Of a stretch of DNA of 64,000 nucleotides, positions 36,635 through 46,457 are shown in pieces; position 1 is the first letter of the stretch; each line of letters starts with the position of its first letter. Made by a program: the position numbers and the translations under genes. Location: NCBI RefSeq assembly GCF_008923185.1, contig NZ_WBMT01000013.1, forward strand, positions 248,001 through 312,000, given 5' to 3'. The notes under the pieces are model-generated. The model searched no databases. It had not been told where the DNA came from and worked only from the letters and a program-made list of their open reading frames with translations. Source of the DNA: Actinomadura rudentiformis. Its GTDB lineage: Bacteria; Actinomycetota; Actinomycetes; Streptosporangiales; Streptosporangiaceae.

Positions 36635-38040
36635 GGCACGTCCGCCACGAGATCCACACCGTCGCTGTCCACGACGATGGCGGTGACGATGTCGCCGAGG
36701 GCCAGCCCCTCACCGCGGACGAGGACGGTGCCGTCGACCTCCGGCGCCTGGTGCTCGGCGCGTCCCTCGAACGCGCCGTCCTCGGTCTTGTCCTCCAGGA
36801 GGACACGGATCTGCGAGCCGACGCGGTCTTCGGCGCGCTGGGCGGTGAGCTCCTCCGCGAGGGCGGAGACCTCCTCCACCCGGCGGGAGACCTCGTCCTG
36901 GTCGAGCTTGCCGTCGAGGGTGGCCGCCTCGGTGCCGTCCTCGTCGGAGTAGCCGAAGACACCGATCGCGTCGAGGCGCGCCGCGCTCAGGAACTCGATC
37001 AGCTCGTCCAGGTCGTTCTCCGACTCGCCGGGGAAGCCCACGATGAAGTTGGACCGCACGCCCGCCTCGGGCGCGTGGGCGCGGACCGCGCCGAGCAGCT
37101 CCAGGAAGCGCTCGCGGTCGCCGAAACGCCGCATGGAGCGCAGCACCGGGCCGCTGGCGTGCTGGAACGACAGGTCGAAGTAGGGGGCGACGCCGGGCGT
37201 GGAGGCGATGACCTCGATCAGGCCGGGCCGGGTCTCGGCGGGCTGCAGGTAGCTGACGCGGACGCGCTCGATGCCGTTGACCGCCGCCAGCTGGGGCAGC
37301 AGCTTCTCCAGGGCCCGCAGGTCACCGAGATCCTTGCCGTAGGAGGTCGAGTTCTCGCTGACCAGGACCAGCTCGCGGACATCGTGGCCCGCCAGCCAGC
37401 GCGCCTCCTCCAGCACCTCCGCGGGCGGGCGGCTGACGTAGGCGCCGCGGAACGCGGGAATGGCGCAGAACGTGCAGCGCCGGTCACAGCCGGACGCCAG
37501 CTTCAGCGGGGCCACCGGGCCGCCACCCAGACGGCGGCGGAGGATCCGCGGACCGGTCGCCGGCGCGACGCCCTCGGGAAGATCACCATGGCCGGGAATG
37601 GAGATCTGGGGGGCCGCGGCGGTGCGCTCCACCGGGCTGATCGGCAGCAGGGTGCGCCGGTCCCGGGGAGTGTGCGCCGTGCGGAGGCGGCCCTCGACGA
37701 CGTCGTCCAGCCGTTCCCCGATCGTGGCGTAGTCGTCGAAGCTGATCACCGCGTCGGCCTCGGGCAGCGCCTCGGCCAGCTCCGCCCCGTACCGCTCGGC
37801 CATGCAGCCCGCCGCGATCACCTTCGCGCCGGAGTCGTGCGCGGCCAGCAGCGTGTCGATCGAGTCCTTCTTCGCCGCGTCGATGAAGCCGCAGGTGTTG
37901 ACGACCACCACGTCGGCGCCGTCGGCCGACTCGGTCAGGTCCCAGCCCGCGTCCTCCATCCGGGCGGCGAGCTCCTCGGAGTCGACCTCGTTGCGGGCGC
38001 ATCCGAGCGTGACGAGTGAGACCGTGCGGCGTGTGGACAT
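36631..38040 (-). CDS. rimO: ribosomal protein S12 methylthiotransferase RimO
   Basis: A 469-residue radical-SAM methylthiotransferase that modifies the conserved Asp of ribosomal protein S12. The N-terminal UPF0004 domain starts VSLVTLGCARNEVDSEEL (first cluster Cys at 14, others near 50 and 79), the radical-SAM cluster motif CDRRCTFC is at about 183-190, and a C-terminal TRAM RNA-binding domain ends the protein. First gene of the rimO-pgsA-DUF1990 unit. Confidence 0.94.
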   Translation of the reverse strand: MSTRRTVSLVTLGCARNEVDSEELAARMEDAGWDLTESADGADVVVVNTCGFIDAAKKDSIDTLLAAHDSGAKVIAAGCMAERYGAELAEALPEADAVISFDDYATIGERLDDVVEGRLRTAHTPRDRRTLLPISPVERTAAAPQISIPGHGDLPEGVAPATGPRILRRRLGGGPVAPLKLASGCDRRCTFCAIPAFRGAYVSRPPAEVLEEARWLAGHDVRELVLVSENSTSYGKDLGDLRALEKLLPQLAAVNGIERVRVSYLQPAETRPGLIEVIASTPGVAPYFDLSFQHASGPVLRSMRRFGDRERFLELLGAVRAHAPEAGVRSNFIVGFPGESENDLDELIEFLSAARLDAIGVFGYSDEDGTEAATLDGKLDQDEVSRRVEEVSALAEELTAQRAEDRVGSQIRVLLEDKTEDGAFEGRAEHQAPEVDGTVLVRGEGLALGDIVTAIVVDSDGVDLVADVP

Positions 38041-38180
38041 GCCCCTAACGGTAATGGGCGCGGGCGCCTACACCGACCAGTGCCCGCCCAATTGGAAGGT
38101 CGAATGCCCGTCGCCGCCGGAACGGTGGCGGCCAGGAAAGCGGGCAGTCCCCAGCTTTTCACAGTAAGCCGGGAAGTTGA

Positions 38181-38939
38181 TCAGGCGCCGTCGGGGTCGT
38201 CGGGTGTGAAGCTCAACCGGACGACGCCGCCGCCGTCCTGGTCGGGGGCGCCGAGGTCCTTGCCGTTGACGGTCAGCCGGACGCCGTCGCCGTTGCCGAT
38301 CAGGATGCTGATCTTCTTCTTGGCCGACCAGTCGCGGACCTCACCGGCGCGGAGCATGCCGCTGAACAGCGTCTTGCCCTTGTCTCCGCGCACGTTGATC
38401 CAGGTGGTCCGCCGCGCCTTGACCTGTAGCTCCACCTTCTTGCGCGGCGCCATCGCGACCGGGTCCTTGCGGGTCGGCGTGGCGGACGGCGTGGGCGTCG
38501 CGGCGGGCACTCCGGGACCGCCGGCCACCTGTCGTGCCTGGCGCTTCTCGGCGCCGGTCTCGTTGCCGACGACCTGGACGATGCCGTAGATGACGACGAG
38601 CACCAGCGCCAGCGCCATGGCGGCGCTCCAATTGGGCGCGCGGCGTTCACGGAAGACGACCGGCGTCTCCGGCTCGAACGCGGTCACCGCGGAGACCGGC
38701 TGCGGTGCGCCGCCGTGCATCTCGTCGTACTCGCGAACGAGCGGTTCCGGATCGATGCCGATGACGCGGGAGATGCTGCGGATGTGACCGCGTGCGTAGA
38801 AGTTGCCACCGCACGCCGTGAAGTCGTCGCGCTCGATGGCGCGGATCACGGTCTCCCGGATCCGCGTCTGCAGACTCACCTGTGTCACCGTGAGACCAGC
38901 CTGCTGACGCTCTTGAGTCAAGGTCTCACCGATGCTCAC
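38181..38939 (-). CDS. RodZ-like helix-turn-helix membrane protein
   Basis: A 252-residue protein with an N-terminal XRE-type helix-turn-helix (about 5-65; IGETLTQERQQAGLTVTQVS), one membrane segment (about 118-137), a Thr/Pro linker and a C-terminal extracytoplasmic DUF4115 domain. RodZ-like proteins tie the cytoskeleton or envelope growth to the membrane. It lies between ftsK and rimO as in many actinomycetes. Confidence 0.85.
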   Translation of the reverse strand: MSIGETLTQERQQAGLTVTQVSLQTRIRETVIRAIERDDFTACGGNFYARGHIRSISRVIGIDPEPLVREYDEMHGGAPQPVSAVTAFEPETPVVFRERRAPNWSAAMALALVLVVIYGIVQVVGNETGAEKRQARQVAGGPGVPAATPTPSATPTRKDPVAMAPRKKVELQVKARRTTWINVRGDKGKTLFSGMLRAGEVRDWSAKKKISILIGNGDGVRLTVNGKDLGAPDQDGGGVVRLSFTPDDPDGA

Positions 38940-39136
38940 GCCGAGCCTCCCTTAGACCGCCCCATGGCCGAACCCACACTCCAGCAATCACCATCCTAGG
39001 AACGGCCATGCCCATTGGGCGACAGCCAACACGTTCGAAACAGGGCAAGATTTCGCATCATTCGCGGACGCCGGTTCCCAAGATCGCTCTCGTCCGCCGT
39101 GAGATCGTCAGTCTTCCGCACACGCCGCCATCACGC

Positions 39137-39205
39137 AGCGCGTTCACATAGCGCGGTTCACATAGCGCGGTTCACACAGCGCGGTTCACACAGCGCGTCT
39201 GCACA
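39137..39205 (-). repeat. five-unit 13-15 bp tandem repeat just past the ftsK stop
   Basis: On the plus strand the unit AGCGCGGTTCACAT recurs at 39137, 39150, 39164, 39178 and 39192 (the first lacks one base, the last is diverged). It starts 7 bases beyond the ftsK stop (39212), and on the ftsK strand each core copy carries TGTGAAC, which includes a TGA. Confidence 0.9.
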
Positions 39206-39211
39206 CCGCGT

Positions 39212-41785
39212 CTACGCACCACCGCGTAGTTCGGCGAGGACGCCAGGGAGGTCGTCGGGCTTGGTGAGCACGTCGCGCGCCTTGGAACCCTCGCTCGGTC
39301 CCACGATGCCGCGGCTCTCCATGAGGTCCATCAGCCGCCCGGCCTTGGCGAAACCGACGCGGAGCTTGCGCTGCAACATCGACGTGGAGCCGAACTGCGT
39401 GCTGACGACCAGCTCGATCGCCTGCACCAGCAGGTCCATGTCGTCGCCGATGTCCTCGTCGATTTCCTTCTTCGGCCCGGCCTGCGCGGCGACGTCCTCG
39501 CGGTAGACCGCCTCCATCTGGCCCTTGCAGTGCTCGACGATGCTGTGGATCTCTTTTTCGGCGACGTAGGCGTTCTGGATGCGCATGGGCTTGCTGGCAC
39601 CCATCGGCAGGAACAGCGCGTCACCCTGGCCGACGAGCTTCTCGGCGCCGGGCTGGTCGAGGATGACGCGGCTGTCGGCCAGCGAGGAGGTGGCGAACGC
39701 CAGCCGGGACGGCACGTTCGCCTTGATGAGCCCGGTCACGACGTCGACCGACGGCCGCTGCGTGGCCAGCACCAGGTGGATGCCGGCCGCGCGGGCGAGC
39801 TGGGTGATGCGCACGACCGAGTCCTCGACGTCGCGCGGCGCGACCATCATCAGGTCCGCGAGCTCGTCGACGATGACCAGCATGTACGGGTAGGTCGTGT
39901 AGACGCGCTCGCTGCCGGGCGGCGGGACGAGCTTGCCCGCGGTCACCGCCTTGTTGAAGTCGTCGATGTGCCGGAACCCGGAGGCGGCCAGGTCGTCGTA
40001 GCGCCGGTCCATCTCGCCGACGACCCACTCGAGGGCCTCGGCGGCCTTCTTGGGGTTGGTGATGATGGGCGTGATCAGATGCGGGATGCCCTGGTACATG
40101 GTCAGCTCGACCCGCTTGGGGTCGACCAGGATCATGCGTACCTCGTCCGGCGTCGCCCGCATCAGGATCGACGTGATGAGGCCGTTGATGCAGGTCGACT
40201 TGCCCGCGCCGGTCGCGCCCGCGATGAGGATGTGCGGCATCTTGGCCAGGTTGGCCACCACCGTGCGGCCCTCGACGTCCTTGCCCAGGCCGACGATCAT
40301 CGGGTGGTGCTCGTTGGTGGCGGCGGGCGAACGCAGCACGTCGCCGAGGCTGACGATGTCCTTGTCGACGTTGGGGATCTCCACGCCGATCGCCGACTTG
40401 CCCGGGATCGGGGAGATGATTCGCACTTCGGCGCTTTTCACCGCGTACGCGATGTTCCTGGTCAGCGCGGTGACCTTCTCGACCTTGACCGCCGGGCCCA
40501 GCTCGATCTCGTACCGCGTGATCGTCGGCCCGCGGGTGAACCCGGTGACCTGCGCGTCGATGTCGAACTGCTCCAGTACGCCGGTGAGCGCGTTGACCAC
40601 GGTGTCGTTGGCCTTGGTCCGCGGCTTGGCGATGCTGCCGGGCCGCAGCTTCGACGGGTCGGGCAGCTCGTAGATCTCGCCGGACGACGACAGCGGCAGC
40701 TGCTCGGACCGGATCGGCGACGGGGTCGGATCGGGCACGTCCGGCGGCACAGAGTCCACCGGCTCGTCCATGGGCTCGTCCATGGGCGCGGCGGGCAGCG
40801 GCACCTCTGGCTCGAACGGCTCGGGCTCGAAGAGGTCGTCGGCGAGGTCGCGCTGCTTCTTCGGCTTGTCGTCGAGGACGGGAGTGTCGTACGGCTTGGA
40901 GTGCTCACCGACCTCCAGGCCGGGGTCGTCACCGTCCGCCTTGTTCTTGCGCCGCCGCTTCGGCTTGGCCTGGGTCTCGCGCTTGTCGTCGTCCTGCCGT
41001 ACGGGCCGTCCCTGGAGCGTGGCGACGGACCACAGCTCGGCCACGCGCTCAGGCACCCGGTTGATGGGGGTCGCGGTGACGACGAGCAACCCGAATGCCG
41101 ACAGCAGAAGCAGCAGCGGCACCGCCACCCAGCCGCTCAGGGCCGCCTCCAGCGGCGCCGACGCGATCCAGCCGACCACGCCGCCCGCATGGCGCACGCC
41201 GGGCATGTCCTTGGCGGGCGACGGCAGGCCCGCACCGATGTGCAGGACACCCAGCACGCCGACGCCGAGCGCCGTCATGCCGATGATGATGCGGCCGGTC
41301 TCCTCGTTGTGCTCGGGGTGGCGCAACGTGCGCCATGCCAGCACGGCGAGCAGAACGGGCAGCGCCATGGCGAAGATGCCGATCCCGCCGCGGACGACCT
41401 TTTCCAGCGCGATCGTCACCACGCCGTCCGGCCGCCACCAGGTGACCGAGGCCAGCACGATCGAGGAGCCGAGCAACGCCAGGCCGAGCCCGTCACGGCG
41501 GTGTTCCTCGTCGAGGTCGCGCGCGCCCTGCCCGTACGCCCGGAAGACCGAGCCGACGGCGACCGCCGCCAGGCTGTAGAGCTTGACGACCAGCTGGAAC
41601 AGGCCGCGGATCAGCTGGAGGAACGGGTCGTTGTTCTTCTGGGGAGGACGCCCGCGGGACGCGCCGCCGCCCTTGGCCCCACCGCTCGGACGTTTGCGGG
41701 GGGCTGAACCGGAAGACTTGCCGCGGGCCGCACTCGCCCGGGTACGCGAGGATTTCTTCGCACCTCCGGACGCACGTGTGGCCAT
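39212..41785 (-). CDS. ftsK: FtsK/SpoIIIE DNA translocase
   Basis: An 857-residue DNA pump that clears chromosomes from the septum. Lys/Arg/Pro-rich start, four or five membrane segments (about 55-215), an acidic/Pro linker with short repeats (for example two tandem MDEP units), then the motor: Walker A GATGAGKS at about 521-528, Walker B in LVIVDELADLMM, and a C-terminal gamma domain that reads KOPS-type sites. Start ATG 41785 (MATRASGGAKKSS) matches relatives; ATG 41845 has a stronger ribosome-binding site and is possible. Confidence 0.94.
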   Translation of the reverse strand: MATRASGGAKKSSRTRASAARGKSSGSAPRKRPSGGAKGGGASRGRPPQKNNDPFLQLIRGLFQLVVKLYSLAAVAVGSVFRAYGQGARDLDEEHRRDGLGLALLGSSIVLASVTWWRPDGVVTIALEKVVRGGIGIFAMALPVLLAVLAWRTLRHPEHNEETGRIIIGMTALGVGVLGVLHIGAGLPSPAKDMPGVRHAGGVVGWIASAPLEAALSGWVAVPLLLLLSAFGLLVVTATPINRVPERVAELWSVATLQGRPVRQDDDKRETQAKPKRRRKNKADGDDPGLEVGEHSKPYDTPVLDDKPKKQRDLADDLFEPEPFEPEVPLPAAPMDEPMDEPVDSVPPDVPDPTPSPIRSEQLPLSSSGEIYELPDPSKLRPGSIAKPRTKANDTVVNALTGVLEQFDIDAQVTGFTRGPTITRYEIELGPAVKVEKVTALTRNIAYAVKSAEVRIISPIPGKSAIGVEIPNVDKDIVSLGDVLRSPAATNEHHPMIVGLGKDVEGRTVVANLAKMPHILIAGATGAGKSTCINGLITSILMRATPDEVRMILVDPKRVELTMYQGIPHLITPIITNPKKAAEALEWVVGEMDRRYDDLAASGFRHIDDFNKAVTAGKLVPPPGSERVYTTYPYMLVIVDELADLMMVAPRDVEDSVVRITQLARAAGIHLVLATQRPSVDVVTGLIKANVPSRLAFATSSLADSRVILDQPGAEKLVGQGDALFLPMGASKPMRIQNAYVAEKEIHSIVEHCKGQMEAVYREDVAAQAGPKKEIDEDIGDDMDLLVQAIELVVSTQFGSTSMLQRKLRVGFAKAGRLMDLMESRGIVGPSEGSKARDVLTKPDDLPGVLAELRGGA

Positions 41786-41894
41786 GCTGATGAGACTAAC
41801 CAAACGCCCCACGGGTTCCGCAGACCTGGTGCGGCGTGTTGCCATCCCCTCCCCGGCCCCATCACAGGTGCGGACAAGGCCGGGGGTTCGGCGG

Positions 41895-43580
41895 TCAGAC
41901 TTCGACGACCACCGGGATGATCATCGGGCGGCGGCGGTAGTTGTCGCTCACCCACTTGCCCATGGTGCGCCGGATCAGCTGGTTGAGCTGGTGCGTGTCG
42001 TTGACGCCGTCGGCGGCGGCGTCCTGGAGCGCACCCTCGATCCGGGCGATGACCTCGTCGAAGTCCTGGTTGACGATGCCGGCGCCGCGGGCGTGGATCT
42101 CCGGGCCGGCGACGAGCTTGCCGGACGTGGAGTCGATGCCGATGACGATGGAGATGAAGCCCTCCTCGCCGAGGATCCGGCGGTCCTTGAGCGAGGTCTC
42201 GGTGACCTCGCCGACCGACAGCCCGTCCACGTACACGTAACCGGCCGGCACCGCACCGACGATCTTGGCCTGGCCGGCCACGAGGTCGACGACGACGCCG
42301 TCCTCGGCGATGACGATGTTGTCGTCGGGAACGCCGGTGAGCGCGGCCAGCTTGGCGTGTGCCCGCAGGTGGCGCCATTCGCCGTGGATGGGCATGAAGT
42401 TGCCCGGCTTGGTCACGTTCAGCACGTACAGCAGCTCGCCCGCCGAGGCGTGCCCGGAGACGTGCACGAGCGCGTTGCCCTTGTGCACGATGCGGGCGCC
42501 CCACCGGGTGAGTCCGTTGATCACGCGGTTGACCGCGTTCTCGTTGCCCGGGATCAGCGACGACGCGAGCATGACGGTGTCGCGCTCGGTGATGCGGATC
42601 GAGTGGTCGCGGTTGGCCATCCGCGACAGCGCCGACATCGGCTCGCCCTGCGAGCCGGTGCAGACCAGGACGAGCCGGTCGGCCGGGATGTCGTCCAGCT
42701 CCTTGGGGTCGACCATGATCTCGTCGGGCACGTTGAGGTAGCCCAGCTCGCGGGCGACCCCCATGTTGCGCACCATCGACCGGCCGACGAAGCACACCTT
42801 GCGGTCGTTGGCGACCGCGGCGTCCAGCACCTGCTGCACGCGGTGGATGTGCGAGGCGAAGCAGGCGACGATGATCCGTTCCTCGGCGGCGTGGAAGACG
42901 TCGTCGATCACCGGGCCGATGTTGCGCTCGCTGGTGACGAAGCCGGGCACCTCGGCGTTGGTCGAGTCGGACATCAGCAGGTCGATGCCCTCGGCCCCGA
43001 GCCGGGCGAACCCGGGCAGGTCGGTGAGCCGGCCGTCGAGCGGCAGCTGGTCCATCTTGAAGTCGCCGGTCGCCAGCACCAGCCCCGCCGGCGTGCGGAT
43101 CGCCACCGCGAGCGCGTCCGGGATGGAGTGGTTGACGGCCAGGAACTCGCAGTCGAACGGCCCGAAGGCCTGCCGGCCGCCCTCGGCCACCTCGATGGTG
43201 ACCGGTTTGATCCGGTGTTCGGTGAGCTTGGCCTCCAGCAGCGCCAGCGTCAGCCGCGAGCCGACCAGCGGGATGTCGCGTCGTTCCCGCAGCAGGTACG
43301 GGACGGCCCCGATGTGGTCCTCGTGGCCGTGGGTCAGGATGACCGCCTCGATGTCGTCGAGGCGGTCACGGATGTACTCGAAATCGGGCAGTATCAGGTC
43401 GATACCCGGTTGCTCGGTCTCGGGGAACAGCACGCCGCAGTCGACGATGAGCAGGCGTCCGCCGTACTCGAAGACCGTCATGTTGCGGCCGATCTCCCCG
43501 AGCCCGCCCAGCGCGACGATGCGCAGGCCGTTCTCCGGCAGGGTGGGCGGGGTGGACAACTCAGGGTGAGGATGGCTCAC
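41895..43580 (-). CDS. rnj: ribonuclease J
   Basis: A 561-residue metallo-beta-lactamase-fold RNase (5'-exonuclease/endonuclease) for mRNA decay and rRNA maturation. The metal motif HGHEDHIG is at 84-91, the beta-CASP domain follows, and the C-terminal part is complete. The start overlaps the dapA stop by 4 bases, the usual dapA-rnj coupling of actinobacteria. Confidence 0.95.
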   Translation of the reverse strand: MSHPHPELSTPPTLPENGLRIVALGGLGEIGRNMTVFEYGGRLLIVDCGVLFPETEQPGIDLILPDFEYIRDRLDDIEAVILTHGHEDHIGAVPYLLRERRDIPLVGSRLTLALLEAKLTEHRIKPVTIEVAEGGRQAFGPFDCEFLAVNHSIPDALAVAIRTPAGLVLATGDFKMDQLPLDGRLTDLPGFARLGAEGIDLLMSDSTNAEVPGFVTSERNIGPVIDDVFHAAEERIIVACFASHIHRVQQVLDAAVANDRKVCFVGRSMVRNMGVARELGYLNVPDEIMVDPKELDDIPADRLVLVCTGSQGEPMSALSRMANRDHSIRITERDTVMLASSLIPGNENAVNRVINGLTRWGARIVHKGNALVHVSGHASAGELLYVLNVTKPGNFMPIHGEWRHLRAHAKLAALTGVPDDNIVIAEDGVVVDLVAGQAKIVGAVPAGYVYVDGLSVGEVTETSLKDRRILGEEGFISIVIGIDSTSGKLVAGPEIHARGAGIVNQDFDEVIARIEGALQDAAADGVNDTHQLNQLIRRTMGKWVSDNYRRRPMIIPVVVEV

Positions 43581-44521
43581 CTATTAACCTCCGGAATTTT
43601 GACTCCCCCGTGCAGTAGGTCTTCACGCAGTCGCGCCGCGAACTCAGGCGAGGCCTCGCACAACGGCGGCCGCAAGGTGCCGCCCGGGAGGCCCTGCAGG
43701 TTCAGCGCTGCCTTCACGGCGATGGCGCCCTGCGTACGGGTCATGATGGCGGTGACGACGGGCAGCAACCGGCGGTGGATCGCCAGCGCCCGTCCCGTGT
43801 CACCGGCGCGGTACGCGTCGATCATCTCATGGAGATCGGCGCCCACGACATGGCCGACCACGCTGACGAACCCGGCGGCGCCCATCGACAGCCAGGCCAG
43901 GTTGAGCGCGTCGTCGCCCGAGTAGAAGAAAAGGTCGGTCGCCGCGAGCACCTGGGAGCCGGCGAAAAGGTCGCCCTTGGCGTCCTTGACCGCCACGATC
44001 CGCGGGTGCTCGGCGAGCCTGATCAGGGTCTCGGTGTGGATCGGCACCCCGGTGCGGCCCGGGATGTCGTACAGCATGTTGGGCAGGCCGGTCGCGTCGG
44101 CCACCGCGGTGAAGTGCCGCAGCAGCCCCTCCTGCGGGGGCTTGTTGTAGTAGGGGGTGACGACCAGGAGGGCGTCGGCCCCGGCGGCCTCGGCCGCCCT
44201 GGCGAGCCGCAGCGTGTGCTCGGTGTCGTTGGTGCCGGCACCGGCGACGACGCAGGCGCGATCACCGACCGCGTCCACCACCGTACGGAGGAGCTGCTCT
44301 TTCTCCGCGTCGCTCGTCGTCGGCGACTCTCCCGTCGTCCCGCTGATGACGAGGCCGTCGTGGCGCTGCTCGTCGACCAGATAGGTCGCCAGGCGCGCGG
44401 CTCCGTCGTAGTCGACGGCGCCTTCGGAGGTGAACGGGGTGACCATGGCGGTCAACATCCGCCCGAACGGCGGTGTCCGATCGGCCTGAGACGCAGCGTC
44501 GCTCGTTGTGCTGGGTGCCAT
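43577..44521 (-). CDS. dapA: 4-hydroxy-tetrahydrodipicolinate synthase
   Basis: A 314-residue aldolase joining pyruvate and aspartate semialdehyde for lysine and diaminopimelate. Seen: TAMVTPF near the start, GTTGESPT (substrate loop), YNKPPQEG and YDIPGRTG (catalytic Tyr), and the Schiff-base Lys in VAVKDAKGD (about 174). ATG 44521 is chosen; a longer in-frame ORF to 44752 is Pro-rich and unlikely. First of the dapA-rnj pair; dapB is 19 kb away at 62.8 kb. Confidence 0.94.
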   Translation of the reverse strand: MAPSTTSDAASQADRTPPFGRMLTAMVTPFTSEGAVDYDGAARLATYLVDEQRHDGLVISGTTGESPTTSDAEKEQLLRTVVDAVGDRACVVAGAGTNDTEHTLRLARAAEAAGADALLVVTPYYNKPPQEGLLRHFTAVADATGLPNMLYDIPGRTGVPIHTETLIRLAEHPRIVAVKDAKGDLFAGSQVLAATDLFFYSGDDALNLAWLSMGAAGFVSVVGHVVGADLHEMIDAYRAGDTGRALAIHRRLLPVVTAIMTRTQGAIAVKAALNLQGLPGGTLRPPLCEASPEFAARLREDLLHGGVKIPEVNR

Positions 44522-44916
44522 GCACCGAAGGGTACTGTTCCAGCCGGTCGGCGTGGACCCGCAGGGCCCCTTCCAGTGTGTCTTCGCCCTGGAGGCCGGG
44601 CCGCCGGCGCCCTGAGCGGGGGTCGTACAGGGGCGTTCCGGACGCGGGCCGGCGGCGGGAACGGGTGGCGGAACGGGAGCGGCCTCAAGCCAGGGATTGT
44701 CGCCGGAGCGGGGGTGAAGGTTCCGGAAAGAGGGAAGAAGCCGCCGCCACACGCTCGGGGGTACGCGTGGCGACGGCTTCTACATCCACATCGTGGCACG
44801 CAAATGCCGCGTTACGGGGTCAGTCCAGCCAGTTTCCGGACTCGGTTGGATAACGTGCGCAGGCCTCCCTCGGGGCCGGGTCGCGCGGCGGGGCTCCGGG
44901 CCGCCGTGCGGGTCGA
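44522..44916. other. dapA upstream region without a supported gene
   Basis: About 395 bases between dapA and the 65-residue hypothetical gene. It holds the terminator-like hairpin at 44737-44780 and presumably the dapA promoter. Nothing resembling a lysine riboswitch is recognised. Open frames here look like Pro/Gly-rich chance frames. Confidence 0.45.
44737..44780 (-). terminator. long hairpin downstream of the 65-residue hypothetical gene
   Basis: On the minus strand GAAGCCGTCGCCACGC pairs with a slightly longer GCGTGTGGCGGCGGCTTC, and a pyrimidine-rich tail (TTCCCTCTTTCC) follows. It is about 137 bases past the stop at 44917 and 216 bases before dapA. It is probably a terminator; a dapA leader attenuator is also possible. 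Confidence 0.6.
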
Positions 44917-45114
44917 TCAGACGCTTTGCCTCACGGAGGTGATCTCGTGCAGACGAGCGCGCAGCTCCTCGACGTTGGGGGTCCGGACGAGTTCGTTGCC
45001 TCTCACGGCCCACCAGTGTCCGGAACCTCCTCGGCCGAGCCGCCAGCCGGCGAACTCGGCCGACAGCTCCAGGAGCCGGTCGGCATCGTGCCACGCGGTC
45101 TGCTCAATGCTCAT
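44917..45114 (-). CDS. small hypothetical protein (65 residues)
   Basis: A Trp- and Glu/Arg-rich soluble protein starting MSIEQTAWHDADRLLELSAE, with WRLGRGG and HWWAVRG segments. ATG 45114 has GAGG just upstream. G/C-rich third positions support coding. No family recognised; it could be a small regulatory or partner protein. Confidence 0.55.
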   Translation of the reverse strand: MSIEQTAWHDADRLLELSAEFAGWRLGRGGSGHWWAVRGNELVRTPNVEELRARLHEITSVRQSV

Positions 45115-45251
45115 CGGCCTCGATCCCCACTTCCCTTTCGTCCGCCAGGAGGTGCTGATACCCCACCGAGCCTTACCCCCGGTCATGGCCTGTGCAACAA
45201 CTCTTCTGACCTGCCGGAACCCGGGAAAAGGAACGTGACAAGCAGGCTTGC

Positions 45252-46292
45252 CTAACCGCCAACATTTGCTGGCCCGCGCGGCAGCCATGTTGCCCGGTAA
45301 CGAGCCCACTCCGCCGGGCTGGTCGTCCAGTCGGCGTACACGCCCACGCCGTAGGGGCGCGCGGGCGGCCTGTCCAGCGCGTCCAGCCCACGCCGGACCC
45401 CGCGCAACGCCCCGGGCAGATCCTCTGCCCACTCCATCGACGGCCGGTATGTGGGGACGCCGATGAAGACGGTGGTGCGGTCGCCGATGAGCCGCAGCGT
45501 CTGCTCGGTGTGCCAGGCGAAGTGCAGCCCGACCAGCGAACGGGTCGGCAGCCCCACGTCGTAGGTCATGATCGCGACCTGGTCCACCCGGTCCGCGATC
45601 TTCGTGAGGAAGTCGCGGGTGGGCCGCGGTGGATAGTGGGTCCGGCCCCAGCCGCGCGGGAGGAACGCCTCGTACACGGGCTGGAGCGCGTCGACGGTGG
45701 TGAGCTGCTCGATCGCGACCGAGAGCAGCCGCCCGCGGGCCCGGGTGAGCGCGCGGGTCTGGTCGAGCAGGGTCACGAACGCCTGATCGTCGGGATAGAT
45801 CGGCTCGAAGTCGTAGTGGATGCCGGCGAAGCCGAGGTCGAGGAAGACGGTGTCGGTCTTCAGGACGCGTTCCCGTACGGCTGGATCGTCCAGATCCACC
45901 AGCCCGTACCCGTCCACTTTCCGGATCTGCCCCAGGTAGGCGTGCGGGCGTACGGCCGGCGCGTGCTTCCGCATGGCCGCGATCAGCTTCCCCGCGTTGC
46001 GGTACTTGGCGGGCGGCACGCTCCCGTCGGGCTCGAACGGCCCGGCGTGGAAGTAGACGTCGGTGATCCGGTTGTCGCGGAGGAGCGCGGCGAGTGCCCG
46101 GTACTCGTCCTCGGTGTGCTCCTCCCCCACCCACTGGTGCCGCGCCCACAGCGCGTTCACCTCGGTGCCGCGCGCGTCCGGCTCCGGCTGCCACCACACC
46201 CAGGCCCCGGCGAACACCAGTGCCACCAGCCCCAGCACGTACGCGACCGGCCAGGCGAGCTTCTTGAGTCCAGCGCTGATCATGCTCATCAC
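45252..46292 (-). CDS. membrane-anchored GH18-like TIM-barrel protein
   Basis: A 346-residue protein with an N-terminal membrane anchor (about 10-33) and a TIM-barrel domain of the chitinase (GH18) type. The active-site strand is present as FAGIHYDFEPIYPDD (about 148-162; DFE in place of the full DxxDxDxE), together with IMTYD (about 243-247), both typical of GH18. The usual first two Asp of DxxDxDxE are not all present, so activity is uncertain; it may be a cell-wall glycan hydrolase or binder. Divergent from the GH16 gene. Confidence 0.75.
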   Translation of the reverse strand: MMSMISAGLKKLAWPVAYVLGLVALVFAGAWVWWQPEPDARGTEVNALWARHQWVGEEHTEDEYRALAALLRDNRITDVYFHAGPFEPDGSVPPAKYRNAGKLIAAMRKHAPAVRPHAYLGQIRKVDGYGLVDLDDPAVRERVLKTDTVFLDLGFAGIHYDFEPIYPDDQAFVTLLDQTRALTRARGRLLSVAIEQLTTVDALQPVYEAFLPRGWGRTHYPPRPTRDFLTKIADRVDQVAIMTYDVGLPTRSLVGLHFAWHTEQTLRLIGDRTTVFIGVPTYRPSMEWAEDLPGALRGVRRGLDALDRPPARPYGVGVYADWTTSPAEWARYRATWLPRGPANVGG

Positions 46293-46457
46293 ACGGACAG
46301 ACGCTCCAGTACCGGTCCCAGTTCACGCGGGTGGGCGACGAACGCTCCGATGCCGCCCGGGCAAGGAGCAGCCGGCCCGCCACCCCGCGGTGACCGCATC
46401 CGGCCAAGATCACTAATGCGGGGGCCGGGCGGGAGGGGCCGGGGTTCACTGCGGACC

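Noticed and set aside
39137..39205. Repeats near ftsK as iterons of an origin or as KOPS clusters
   Set aside because: The units are 13-15 bp head-to-tail beyond a stop codon, like the other arrays here, with no DnaA boxes or replication genes. The KOPS motif is not matched.
44522..44916. A lysine riboswitch in front of dapA
   Set aside because: The conserved core of the lysine riboswitch is not seen; only a single long hairpin is present, better placed as a terminator of the upstream gene.
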